DNA from: Phytobacter ursingii
GTDB taxonomy: Bacteria; Pseudomonadota; Gammaproteobacteria; Enterobacterales; Enterobacteriaceae
Length of the DNA stretch: 64,000 bases
Direction: 5' to 3'
Assembly (NCBI GenBank): GCA_901456055.1
Contig: CABDWT010000018.1
Location: 310,001 to 374,000 of the forward strand
Under the pieces are notes generated by a model, which had not been told where the DNA came from, did no database searches, and worked only from the letters and a program-made list of their open reading frames with translations. Position 1 is the stretch's first letter. Every line of letters begins with the position of its first letter. The position numbers and the translations under genes were made by a program. Shown here one piece after another: positions 35,215-42,790 of this stretch.

Positions 35215-35565
35215 TTAGATACAAACAGCCTTACCGCTACCAGAGCAATTTGCCGTTGCCAGCTTACGGGCGATGGCCTGTACGTCGTCCTGTTGGCTTA
35301 ACCGGGCCTGCTCAATCACCTGAGCGGCCCAGGAAGGCATATGCGGGGATAAGCGGTAGTGAACCCACTTGCCCTGTTTGCGATCCAGCACTAGACCACT
35401 TTCTCGAAGCATTGCCAGGTGACGGGAGATCTTGGGTTGTGACTGTTCCAGCGCCGTGCAAAGATCGCATACGCAAAGCTCGCCCATTTCACTGAGCAGC
35501 AGGACGATACTCAAACGAGTTTCATCGGACAGGTTTTTGAAAAGCTGCAGGGCAGTCAGAGACAT
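35215..35565 (-). CDS. arsR: Arsenite-responsive repressor of the ars operon
   Basis: 116-aa winged-helix ArsR/SmtB protein. The inducer site ELCVCDLC gives Cys31, Cys33 and Cys36 for As(III)/Sb(III), directly before the recognition helix QSQPKISRHLAMLRESG. A strong GGAGGAA precedes the start. First gene of the operon; it represses the promoter in the 35566-35680 interval, although I cannot assign its -35/-10 with confidence. Confidence 0.95.
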   Translation of the reverse strand: MSLTALQLFKNLSDETRLSIVLLLSEMGELCVCDLCTALEQSQPKISRHLAMLRESGLVLDRKQGKWVHYRLSPHMPSWAAQVIEQARLSQQDDVQAIARKLATANCSGSGKAVCI

Positions 35566-36085
35566 TATTCCTCCTTCTCATTTAGGCACATGGTAGTCTC
35601 CGGCAGGATAAAATCAATAACACATACGCCAATTCGAATGCATTAATGTATCTGTTAGAGAAAATATGACATGGTTCTCATGAAGATCTCCGGCCATGGA
35701 AAAGACCTTGTACGAACCCGTAAGTCAAAATTTAACCAACGATACTCGCCCCGTGAATTGTAACGTGGGAACAAAAAGTATCTTCTACGTCTGCTCCTTG
35801 CTCTGAGCAGACATGTCTGCCCCTTGATCGACTCTTTCGTGCCAAAAGCGGGCATTACTATCGATAATATGTAATTTTCACCGAAGAGCAGAACATACCC
35901 CGTTGACACCATGCAATGAATGATCTGATACACAGGCGAAAAATTGATAAACTATTTTCAGTAAAAGTAACAAATCCTGTTTCTGCTTTGGAAAGTTGAA
36001 ACGCTAATGATTAAAAAGATATTGATAGCATAAAACCTCACGGCATCCGGGTTCCTGTGAGCGACCTACATTCACAAAGGCTAAT
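35566..36085. other. 520-bp gap: ars promoter region and a hairpin-repeat copy
   Basis: The left part must hold the ars promoter and ArsR site; ATGCAT/TTCGAA palindromes lie at about 35629-35646. The middle holds a degenerate copy of the dispersed repeat (35786-35856). The right 200 bp is AT-rich upstream of the cupin gene. A 92-codon frame on the minus strand runs across the repeat and is not credible. Confidence 0.5.
35786..35856. repeat. Dispersed hairpin repeat, copy 4
   Basis: TACGTCTGCTCCTTGCTCTG then AGCAGACATG, and right arm TTTCGTGCCAAAAGCGGGCATT. Same order and spacing as copies 2 and 3 but more degenerate. Confidence 0.55.
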
Positions 36086-36562
36086 ATGAAACAAATTACG
36101 TTCAGTGATCTACAAGAACAAAGCGAACAGGCTGAAAATTCCCCTCGCTTACGTGCTCATCGTAATCTCCACCCTGAATTGAGCGATCCTGTTCAGCGCC
36201 TGGCTATCGCTATGGAACCGGGTACCTATGTTCGCCCTCACCGCCACCCGCACACATTTGAGCTGCTGACCTCCCTCATCGGACGCTTTTTGGTATTGAA
36301 TTTTGATGACGAAGGCAACGTGACCCACCGCGTTGTGTTAGGTGAAGACTGCAAGGTGCTGGAAATGGATGCTGGGACCTGGCATGCAGTGTTGTCGATG
36401 GATAAAGGAGGCGTAATTTTTGAGGTCAAATACGGGGGTTACCAGCCAGTAGCTGAGCAAGATATGGCCCCATGGGCACCCGCCGAAAACGAGCCGGGAA
36501 CGGCTGAGTTGATGAAATGGTATGCACTGGCGCAAGTGGGTGATGGTGGTTTTACCCTGTAA
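36086..36562 (+). CDS. WbuC-like cupin metalloprotein
   Basis: 158 aa cupin. The metal site pattern RPHRHPHTFELLTSLIGRF (His, His, Glu) and a later His in GTWHAVLSMDKGG are clear, as in the WbuC family, whose members occur near O-antigen genes or alone. Here no polysaccharide genes are adjacent. Reaction unknown. It is a single gene in an accessory zone between ars and an orphan gene. Confidence 0.82.
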   Translation: MKQITFSDLQEQSEQAENSPRLRAHRNLHPELSDPVQRLAIAMEPGTYVRPHRHPHTFELLTSLIGRFLVLNFDDEGNVTHRVVLGEDCKVLEMDAGTWHAVLSMDKGGVIFEVKYGGYQPVAEQDMAPWAPAENEPGTAELMKWYALAQVGDGGFTL

Positions 36563-37227
36563 TTTTTGCTTTGAGCGAAGTGCTTTTGCATGACTTTTTC
36601 AAAAAACACTACTGTGTGGCCGAAAATGCAGAGGCACTGGTGATCTTCAGACGCTGATTCTCATTTTTATTTATCAGATACATGGCATCACTGACGGGGT
36701 AAAGAATATCGCCTGGCTGTATGACGGATTTAGATGTGACCTCAGACATCTTTTTTAATATTCCGGCATGAAGAATGAGCATATAACGACTCGCTTTACC
36801 CAGATAAATAACATCAATCACCAGCCACTCCATAAATATTCATTTCGCATTATCTAACGGGAAAATTAGCATAACGTGCTGAAATGATAATGGTATGGGT
36901 TAAATACGTGAGCCAGGACAACTGAAAATATTATGGAGGTTGATGTAGAGGATAACGACAAGGACCAAATGGTTGGCGCAATGCCTGCGGATAACATGGT
37001 ACTTAACCTGTTTAATGCGGGTAGCAGTGCAAGAGCAATAACTGTATGCCCGCCGGTAAGTTGAATCGTCTGGAGCGGGTCATATCTGATTCTTGTCACC
37101 CCCTAAACATCAACAACCCCGCAGTACCCACACAGAAGAAATGGATGATAATTCACCCGCTATTCGTCACATGGCTGCACATTGTAATTACTAGAATGGG
37201 AGGGCTTGCTAACTGAAGGAAGAGAAA
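36563..37227. other. 665-bp gap with one small candidate ORF
   Basis: Apart from the 74-codon minus-strand frame (36609-36833) I see no gene. A second frame at 36866-37099 (minus, 77 codons) has no protein-like family pattern or good ribosome site. The stretch is AT-rich. A GGAAGAG Shine-Dalgarno for the next gene lies at its right edge. Confidence 0.4.
36609..36833 (-). CDS. Small hypothetical protein
   Basis: 74 aa, MEWLVIDVIYLGKASRYML at the start. Composition is protein-like (alternating hydrophobic strands, then a polar C-terminus ending SASAFSATQ), and it may be a small beta-rich domain. I do not recognise the family. There is no strong Shine-Dalgarno. It is convergent with the WbuC-like gene. 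Confidence 0.4.
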   Translation of the reverse strand: MEWLVIDVIYLGKASRYMLILHAGILKKMSEVTSKSVIQPGDILYPVSDAMYLINKNENQRLKITSASAFSATQ

Positions 37228-37752
37228 ATGGCAATTCAAGGAATTGGAAGTACGGCTTCGCTATTGGACACCATCGGCAGAAAAACAGAGCAGCAACAGG
37301 ATTTCAAAAATCTGATGGCAAAAGCGACCGATAACCTAAACGCTATGTTGTCAGACAAGGCGCAAACTTCAACCATGAGCAATGGCGCAACACAATCGAG
37401 GACTGCGGTACAGGAAGACATTTTACGCTATGCACAAGCCAGCTCACAGGATGCAGAAAGACTCGCGTATGATATGGCTTACAGTCGCAGCGATATCTGC
37501 TATGACCTGAGTGAATCGATAAAAACCAACAGGATGGAAGACGTCAAACTGGCTTCCACCGGAGAAAAAGTTGGAGATGATTACAAGAGTCAGTTTTACT
37601 TGAACGCATCGAAAATCGATGCGCAGCGGATGCAGATATACAATACGGAGAAGGCAAAAGGTACCGACCCTGTCATTATACTGAGTAAAATGATGGACTT
37701 CACAAACTCCCAATCAAGAGACTACCTTTCCGCTACAGGATGGTTGGCTTAA
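37228..37752 (+). CDS. Orphan 174-aa protein with FliE-like first residues
   Basis: Starts MAIQGIGSTASLLDTIGRKT; MAIQGI recalls the export-competent N-terminus of the flagellar rod protein FliE, but the rest does not match it. The protein is Gln/Ser/Asp-rich, helical, has one Cys and no signal peptide or membrane segment. The C-terminal half contains MDFTNSQSRDYLSATG. GGAAGAG precedes the ATG. No flagellar or type III genes are nearby. I do not recognise a family; a secreted effector-like protein is one possibility only. Confidence 0.6.
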   Translation: MAIQGIGSTASLLDTIGRKTEQQQDFKNLMAKATDNLNAMLSDKAQTSTMSNGATQSRTAVQEDILRYAQASSQDAERLAYDMAYSRSDICYDLSESIKTNRMEDVKLASTGEKVGDDYKSQFYLNASKIDAQRMQIYNTEKAKGTDPVIILSKMMDFTNSQSRDYLSATGWLA

Positions 37753-37811
37753 TTAAATTTGGTGCACAAAAGCCAGCCTTCGTGCCGTATTTTTGGCACC
37801 ACGGTCATTAA

Positions 37812-37839
37812 TAGAGGCAATTTATAACTTTTGCCTCTA
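37812..37839. terminator. Hairpin after the 174-aa gene
   Basis: TAGAGGCAA and TTGCCTCTA form a perfect 9-bp stem, 60 bp after the stop codon. A smaller GTGCC/GGCAC stem with internal T-run precedes it (37780-37798). Probable transcript end. Confidence 0.45.
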
Positions 37840-37900
37840 ATGGCGCTATCAATGGCAGGTTTGTACCAAGGGCGGACATTGGAAGTAAGTATCATTAATG

Positions 37901-38006
37901 ATGTCTATGCTGAGCGAGAGACGTTCGTTTCTTTTTGGCGAGATAACGATATCTCGTCAGAAAAGGCTTTACTCCGCCTTCACGTCTCTCAGCTCAGCAT
38001 AGACAT
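37901..38006. mobile_element. 106-bp palindromic (MITE-like) element
   Basis: The first 24 bases (ATGTCTATGCTGAG then CGAGAGACGT) are repeated inverted at the end (ACGTCTCT then CAGCTCAGCATAGACAT) with a single one-base gap. The interior holds a second inverted pair around CGAGATA...ATCTCG. No open reading frame fits. Terminal inverted repeats with no coding capacity resemble a miniature inverted-repeat element, but no target duplication is obvious. It could instead be a long RNA hairpin. Confidence 0.5.
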
Positions 38007-38049
38007 CTGGGTAGAGATATCATCAGTCGCGCTTTGCCTATTTCCGGAG

Positions 38050-38430
38050 TCAGGCAGTGCAGAAATCGGGAACGGCGACTTTCTGAAACAGGTGCGGGCT
38101 GGCCACGACGGATGACGGATAAGCCGGAAGTTTCGCGAGGAACCCGGGATCAGCGAAGGCGGCGCGGACTGCTTCGGTGGATTCCCACACTACATAGTTC
38201 AGGTAAGTCGGGCTATCGCCGATCGCCCGATGTAGTTGCATGGAAATGAAGCCCGGTGCCTTCGTTATGACTTCTGCAGCCGCCCGGAAAGCCTCCAGAA
38301 AGCCCGCTTCATCGGCGGGATCGACGACCGTGAAGAGGTTGATGAGCACGAGAGGTGCGGCCGCAATGCCGAGTTGGCGGTCAAACGGAAATTTTTCGTC
38401 TAAAGGTTTGAATGGTTTTATGGCGGCCAT
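38050..38430 (-). CDS. Antibiotic-biosynthesis-monooxygenase (ABM) domain protein
   Basis: 126 aa. The ABM fold pattern VLINLFTVVDPADEAGFLEA...APGFISMQLHRAIGDSPTYL...VVWES is clear; such dimeric barrels oxidise or bind small aromatic compounds. It lies 55 bp downstream of a thioredoxin-reductase-like gene on the same strand. Base composition is GC-rich with codon use unlike the AT-rich flanks, indicating an imported module. Confidence 0.82.
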   Translation of the reverse strand: MAAIKPFKPLDEKFPFDRQLGIAAAPLVLINLFTVVDPADEAGFLEAFRAAAEVITKAPGFISMQLHRAIGDSPTYLNYVVWESTEAVRAAFADPGFLAKLPAYPSSVVASPHLFQKVAVPDFCTA

Positions 38431-38485
38431 GGTGGCGCTCCTGTCTATGGTGAAATTGAACCGGGGTGAGCGATGCTGCCTGCAC

Positions 38486-39379
38486 TCAAGCGAGCATCGA
38501 CTGCTGAACGAAGATACCTGCCATCACGCCCTGCCATGTTGCCGTGGTGACCGAGGGTATGCCGGGGTTGGCAAGGTCACCGGCGGCGTAGATGCCCGGC
38601 ATACTGGTTTCGCGACGCTCGTCGGTCCTGAGGGCGATGCCGGTTGGCGTATTGACCGTGGCGAGCCCCAGTGCGTCATGAAGGCTTGCGGACGGACTGG
38701 TACGCGGATGCGCGAACAGGATATCGACTGCGATATCGGGGCCGGTATCGATCCTGATGGTGGCACTATGGCTCCCGTGACGTGCGATTTCGGTGATCCG
38801 GCCATCAACGAGAGGTACCTGGCGGGCCGCCAGATCGGCCCGTATGTCGGGGGTGATGTCGTGGCCATTGCTGAAGACCGTCAACCTGTCGGTCCAGTCA
38901 TGGAAGAGCCTGACCTGATTCATCGACTGCGGGCCAGACCAGACGAGGCCCCAGTGCTGGTCAGCAACTTCGAAGCCGTCGCAATAGGGGCATGGGATGA
39001 CGGATGTCCCCCAGTTCTCGGCAAAACCCGGAATATCAGGCATCTGGTCAGCGACACCATAGCTCAGGATCAGGCGGCGCGCCCTCAGGCTTTCGTTGTC
39101 GTCAGTGACGACGCAGAAATCGTCGATGGTGCCGGATACGCTCTCGGCCCGCGCATTGACCAGCCTGATCGTTGGATAGCGCGCCAGCTGCTGGCGTGCC
39201 TCGACGAGGATGTCCAGCGGCTTCTTGTGATCGTGGCCGAGCACACCATGTGAAAGGCCCGCAAAGCGATTGCGCTGCCGGTCAGTGTCGAGGACTGTGA
39301 CCATACGACGGGCACGGCCAAGCTGCAGGGCGGCGGCAAGACCGGCAAAGCTGCCGCCGATGATGATGACGTCATTCAT
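38486..39379 (-). CDS. Thioredoxin-reductase-like FAD/NAD(P) oxidoreductase
   Basis: 297 aa. FAD motif IIIGGSFAGLAAALQL at the N-terminus, redox motif CPYC at 130-133 (CPYCDGFEV), and the C-terminal FAD segment GIYAAGDLAN. The region usually carrying the second (NADPH) GxGxxA motif reads GLVWSGPQSMNQ, so the NADPH site is unorthodox. It is shorter than TrxB (about 320 aa) and resembles the group found beside TetR regulators. Pairs with the ABM-domain gene, divergent from TetR. Confidence 0.85.
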   Translation of the reverse strand: MNDVIIIGGSFAGLAAALQLGRARRMVTVLDTDRQRNRFAGLSHGVLGHDHKKPLDILVEARQQLARYPTIRLVNARAESVSGTIDDFCVVTDDNESLRARRLILSYGVADQMPDIPGFAENWGTSVIPCPYCDGFEVADQHWGLVWSGPQSMNQVRLFHDWTDRLTVFSNGHDITPDIRADLAARQVPLVDGRITEIARHGSHSATIRIDTGPDIAVDILFAHPRTSPSASLHDALGLATVNTPTGIALRTDERRETSMPGIYAAGDLANPGIPSVTTATWQGVMAGIFVQQSMLA

Positions 39380-39455
39380 GGTGATGGGCTCCGTGTTGTG
39401 GATGGAGGAAGATGGGCCAGAGCTGGCGCACCTTGCATATTTATGAAACTGAATG

Positions 39456-39481
39456 GTATCCTAATTAGAGAATTATGATAC
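39456..39481. promoter_or_regulatory. 26-bp palindromic operator between TetR and the reductase gene
   Basis: GTATC-N-TAATT at the left and AATTA-N-GATAC at the right form a symmetric site of 26 bp ending 18 bp before the TetR ATG. TTATGATACTGT at its right side may hold the -10 of the tetR promoter. Best candidate for autoregulation and control of the divergent pair. Confidence 0.65.
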
Positions 39482-39499
39482 TGTCAAGGACTATATTTC

Positions 39500-40159
39500 G
39501 TGACCAATAAAAACAGCCAGACCCGGCGGGGCCGGCCCGTCAATGAGGCACTTCGCCAAACAATCATTGACGCCGCGTCCGAACTCTTTGTGGAATTAGG
39601 ATTTCAGGCAACGACCCTGGACAAAATCGCCCAGCGAGCGAAGATATCCAAGCTCAGTATCTATCGGCACTTCGATAACAAAGAGGCGCTGTTCAGTGCG
39701 GCGATTGTGGCTGGCTGCCACCAGTTGTTTGCACCACAAGCCCTTCTTGAAGGCGTCGACGGTTCGGTTGAAGATCAGCTGATGGCGGTGGGATCATTAC
39801 TGCTTCGCACGCTGTTGAGATCAGACGTCAGTAGTGTCGAAGCTATGGTCATGGCCGACAAGACGAATCAAAAGTCGTTAAGCAAGCTCCATTACGAAGC
39901 CGGCCCCGCTCATGTCATCGCCCAAATCGAGGCCCTTTTGCGTCAGTTGCACGCGAAGGCGCTTCTGAACGTTCCCGATCCTCTCCAGTCGGCTCGCTTG
40001 TTTGCCGCGCTTTTCAAAGGCTCCGACCTTCTGATGATCGCGCGCTTCGATGAAACCAGAGCAGAGGACGACAACGAAATCGAATCTTATTGCCGGTCGG
40101 CCGTCGTCATGTTCATCGCCGCACACGGTGGCATCCGGGATGCGATATCGCGGCTGTGA
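39500..40159 (+). CDS. TetR-family regulator of the reductase/monooxygenase pair
   Basis: 219 aa. The DNA-binding domain reads TIIDAASELFVELGFQATTL and IAQRAKISKLSIYRHFDNKE (about residues 20-65), then a TetR ligand domain of AefR type. It starts with GTG at 39500 (reads TNKNSQTRRGRP). The 26-bp palindrome just upstream is the probable operator. GC-rich, like its divergent partners. Confidence 0.85.
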   Translation: MTNKNSQTRRGRPVNEALRQTIIDAASELFVELGFQATTLDKIAQRAKISKLSIYRHFDNKEALFSAAIVAGCHQLFAPQALLEGVDGSVEDQLMAVGSLLLRTLLRSDVSSVEAMVMADKTNQKSLSKLHYEAGPAHVIAQIEALLRQLHAKALLNVPDPLQSARLFAALFKGSDLLMIARFDETRAEDDNEIESYCRSAVVMFIAAHGGIRDAISRL

Positions 40160-40240
40160 TCCTGCCCCATATTCCCGCTCATGTCCTGGTCGCAATGTAA
40201 CTACCAGGCGTGATGCATTTTCGCGGCTTCAAGCTACTTG

Positions 40241-40271
40241 AATGTCCGCTGTTCGCTCAGTGTGGACGTTG
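40241..40271. repeat. Dispersed hairpin repeat, left-arm fragment (copy 5)
   Basis: AATGTCCGCTGTTCGCTCAG then TGTGGACGTTG: the left arm of the repeat fused to a right end, with the middle missing. It lies between the imported TetR module and the DUF2625 gene. Confidence 0.5.
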
Positions 40272-40360
40272 CCGACCAGATGCTCTGATTTCATGCTCAT
40301 GTTATCGGTTGAGCGTCCGATTAATGAAGTAAAGCAGCGTAGTGTGAATGAGGATAAAGG

Positions 40361-41038
40361 ATGAGGGAACTAGCTGAATTAATCGATCAGCAGAGATCTG
40401 GCTGGCATACAGTGAAAGAATGGCTGCAAGAAGCAATCAATAACTATGAAGTGCTCCCTTGTAACCTGGCGCAAGCACGCGCTGATTTACATCAGCTTCA
40501 GATAACTACTTTCTCTCCGCTTGGTGCTATTGCATATGAAACGGGAGGAATACTCATTGATAATGGTTGGTTGCGGATTTTAGGCTCTGGTCACACCAGA
40601 TTGCCGCGGGCTCTGGCTTCATGGACGCAGTTGGTAACAGCTGATCTGACATTTCAGGCATTGTTAATTGCCGATGATGCATCCGGAGGTTTTTTTGCAC
40701 TTAACGGGGGAGGATTAGGTAAAGACCCCGGCGGGGTATATTATCTCGCACCGGATACTCTCGAATGGGAGAGTCTCAATACCAACTATTCAGGTTTTCT
40801 GCATTGGGCGCTTTGTGGAGATTTGGGGTTATTCTATAAAAACGTACGCTGGACAGGTTGGCGCGAAGAAACGACTTCAATTAATTGTGACGTAGTTTAC
40901 TCCTTCTATCCCTTTCTCTGGACCGAACCGCAGTTGTCTATAGAACAGCGTTCGCGGGTTACTGTGCCTGTTGAAGAACACTGGGCACTATGCCTGGATT
41001 TACGACATCAATTAACCGGCATGCAGAACAACGATTGA
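40361..41038 (+). CDS. DUF2625 family protein
   Basis: 225 aa. I recognise DUF2625 from GAIAYETGGILIDNGWLRIL followed by GSGHTRLPRAL and LLIADDASGGFFALNGGGLG. No signal or membrane segment. Members are found scattered in enterobacteria and Bacteroidetes, sometimes associated with toxin immunity, but no toxin gene is adjacent here. Function unknown. Confidence 0.75.
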   Translation: MRELAELIDQQRSGWHTVKEWLQEAINNYEVLPCNLAQARADLHQLQITTFSPLGAIAYETGGILIDNGWLRILGSGHTRLPRALASWTQLVTADLTFQALLIADDASGGFFALNGGGLGKDPGGVYYLAPDTLEWESLNTNYSGFLHWALCGDLGLFYKNVRWTGWREETTSINCDVVYSFYPFLWTEPQLSIEQRSRVTVPVEEHWALCLDLRHQLTGMQNND

Positions 41039-41080
41039 CTTCCTCGCTGATTAAATCAACACGATATATGTAATACCTGA

Positions 41081-41155
41081 CATGCGCCCGATTCTTGCTC
41101 AGAGCTGCCCTTTAACCCCTGCGTTGGGGCAGGTTTGTGCCAGAGGCGGACGTTG
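41081..41155. repeat. Dispersed hairpin repeat, copy 6
   Basis: CATGCGCCCGATTCTTGCTC then AGAGCTGCCC, and right arm TTTGTGCCAGAGGCGGACGTTG. The central spacer forms its own hairpin CTGCC/GGCAG. Confidence 0.6.
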
Positions 41156-41374
41156 CTGATATTATTACATTCGTGTCAATCGGGCACAGCGCAAGACAGT
41201 AAGTCAAAATTATAACAGCGATGAGTACAAATTTGGTTGTGAGGCTAAGACTGTCCCCCAGAAAATAAATAAAAACCAAAATTTTAAGGACTAAAGTTCC
41301 GTATTCCTGAAAAGTGGTCAATGGATTGAATGGGTGCCCCTTCAGACTGTGGGCGGAAAGTTCAGAACGTTCCC

Positions 41375-41400
41375 TGTGTGCCAGGACCGGATATTGATGG
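41375..41400. repeat. Dispersed hairpin repeat, right-end fragment (copy 7)
   Basis: TGTGTGCCAGGACCGGATAT followed by TGATGG corresponds to the right arm of the repeat. The left side is too degenerate to assign. Confidence 0.45.
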
Positions 41401-41448
41401 ACTAGTGATACACTCCATTGTAGTGAGGAGCGTGTAACTGACAGTTCC

Positions 41449-41667
41449 TTATTCGATACGTTTCACATCAGGATGACGCTCTGTTGCTGCTTCATGGAAA
41501 ATGTCGCCCAGCCAGCCCATTATCTCGCCTTCTGTCATATTGTCCGGAATAGCAATGTCGTAAAGCCGGGAGAATTTTCGTTCCGTCAGGTCTGCGCGGA
41601 ATACCAGCCAGCGACCACCTTCATGCTTGACCCCAATATGTCGTCCAAAAACGTTGTAGATGAGCAC
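41449..41667 (-). CDS. DUF7661-like small protein
   Basis: 72 aa starting MLIYNVFGRHIGVKHEGGRW followed by LVFRADLTERKFSRLYDI. This is a compact conserved protein of enterobacteria with alternating beta-strands and a terminal helix MGWLGDIFHEAAT. Cytoplasmic. Function unknown; family members are often found near toxin-immunity or mobile regions. Confidence 0.65.
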   Translation of the reverse strand: MLIYNVFGRHIGVKHEGGRWLVFRADLTERKFSRLYDIAIPDNMTEGEIMGWLGDIFHEAATERHPDVKRIE

Positions 41668-41912
41668 TATCAGCCCCCTTTCAGGAATTATGTCACGGGG
41701 ATGGTATATTCAACTCATGATGATTACTTCGTCAACAGATGCAAAATGTCAGCCCCCCACTCATAGCGACCTTATCGTTTTTATGCTTTTTCAATAGCTT
41801 TACACCCAGGACGTTTTTTCTCCCGTTCATTATTTGTTCTCTGTTTCATCATAAAACGATCACACGCGATACCCTTAATGTTGGGCATTCTCGTGATAAA
41901 TCTGGATGACAC

Positions 41913-42755
41913 ATGAACAGTGCACTGGCAGAACTTCCGGACACCCTCGCCCCCTCGTCGCATCACTTACACAGCGCCCCGCTGCACAAGGTGTTGAGCG
42001 TCAAAAATTTAAGCAAATCCTACAACAGCCATCAGACCGTGCTGCAGGACATCAGCTTTGATCTGCACAGCGGTGAGATGGTCGGCGTGATTGGCCGCTC
42101 CGGTGCCGGTAAATCCACCCTGCTGCACGTGCTTAACGGAACGCACAGCGCCACATCCGGCGAGATCCTGAGCTTCCCGGACGTGGGCACGCCACGCGAC
42201 GTTTCCCGCCTTAAAGGCCGCGAGCTGAGTCAGTGGCGCAGCCAGTGCGGGATGATTTTTCAGGACTTTTGTCTGGTGCCGCGCCTCGACGTGCTGACCA
42301 ACGTATTGCTGGGCAGGCTCAGCCAGACCTCAACCTTCAAGTCGTTGTTCAAAGTCTTTACCGCCGAAGACAGGGCAAAAGCGATTGCGTTGCTGGAGTG
42401 GCTCAACATGCTGCCGCATGCGCTGCAACGTGCTGAAACCCTTTCCGGCGGTCAAATGCAACGCGTAGCGATTTGTCGGGCGTTAATTCAGAACCCCTCG
42501 ATTTTACTGGCGGATGAACCCGTCGCCTCGCTGGATCCCAAAAATACGCAGCGCATTATGCGCGTGTTACGAGAAGTGAGTGAGCAAGGCATCAGCGTGA
42601 TGGTAAACCTGCATTCCGTGGACCTGGTCAAGGAATACTGCACGCGCGTTATCGGCATTTCACAGGGACGGATTGTTTTTGATGATCACCCTTCTGCGTT
42701 GACGCAGGACGTTTTGCTCGTTCTTTATGGTGATGAAATAAGTCAGCTGCATTAA
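41913..42755 (+). CDS. ATPase of a phosphonate-type ABC importer (PhnC-like)
   Basis: 280 aa. Walker [11 protein letters not shown]-loop [14 protein letters not shown], signature [15 protein letters not shown], Walker [14 protein letters not shown], and H-loop MVNLHSVDL, with the PhnC hallmark text [15 protein letters not shown]. An extra 25 residues precede the domain. First gene of an ATPase/binding protein/permease/permease set. Confidence 0.88.
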   Translation: MNSALAELPDTLAPSSHHLHSAPLHKVLSVKNLSKSYNSHQTVLQDISFDLHSGEMVGVIGRSGAGKSTLLHVLNGTHSATSGEILSFPDVGTPRDVSRLKGRELSQWRSQCGMIFQDFCLVPRLDVLTNVLLGRLSQTSTFKSLFKVFTAEDRAKAIALLEWLNMLPHALQRAETLSGGQMQRVAICRALIQNPSILLADEPVASLDPKNTQRIMRVLREVSEQGISVMVNLHSVDLVKEYCTRVIGISQGRIVFDDHPSALTQDVLLVLYGDEISQLH

Positions 42756-42790
42756 TTCTTCCTTCAATTGAGACGACACAGGCAATGACA

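Larger units (their letters stand above)
41039..41448. other. 410-bp gap carrying repeat copies
   Basis: Holds one full copy of the dispersed repeat (41081-41155) and a partial right end (41375-41400). A 69-codon minus-strand frame (41112-41321) is hydrophobic in its middle but ends inside the repeat and lacks a good ribosome site; I do not call it. Otherwise nothing seen. Confidence 0.45.

Noticed and set aside
35655-35933. 92-codon minus-strand frame
   Set aside because: Runs through the dispersed repeat copy; Arg-rich and without a ribosome site.
37901-38006. Integron attC site
   Set aside because: The palindrome lacks the outer GTTRRRY/RYYYAAC core sites and no integrase or cassette array is nearby.
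37831-38115. 94-codon + strand frame
   Set aside because: Spans the palindromic element and the antisense end of the ABM gene; no ribosome site.
38240-39253. 337-codon frame on the + strand
   Set aside because: Antisense of the reductase and ABM genes in a GC-rich region; no family pattern, while the minus strand has clear FAD and CPYC motifs.
41112-41321. 69-codon hydrophobic minus-strand frame
   Set aside because: Ends inside a repeat copy and lacks a Shine-Dalgarno; could be real but not supported.
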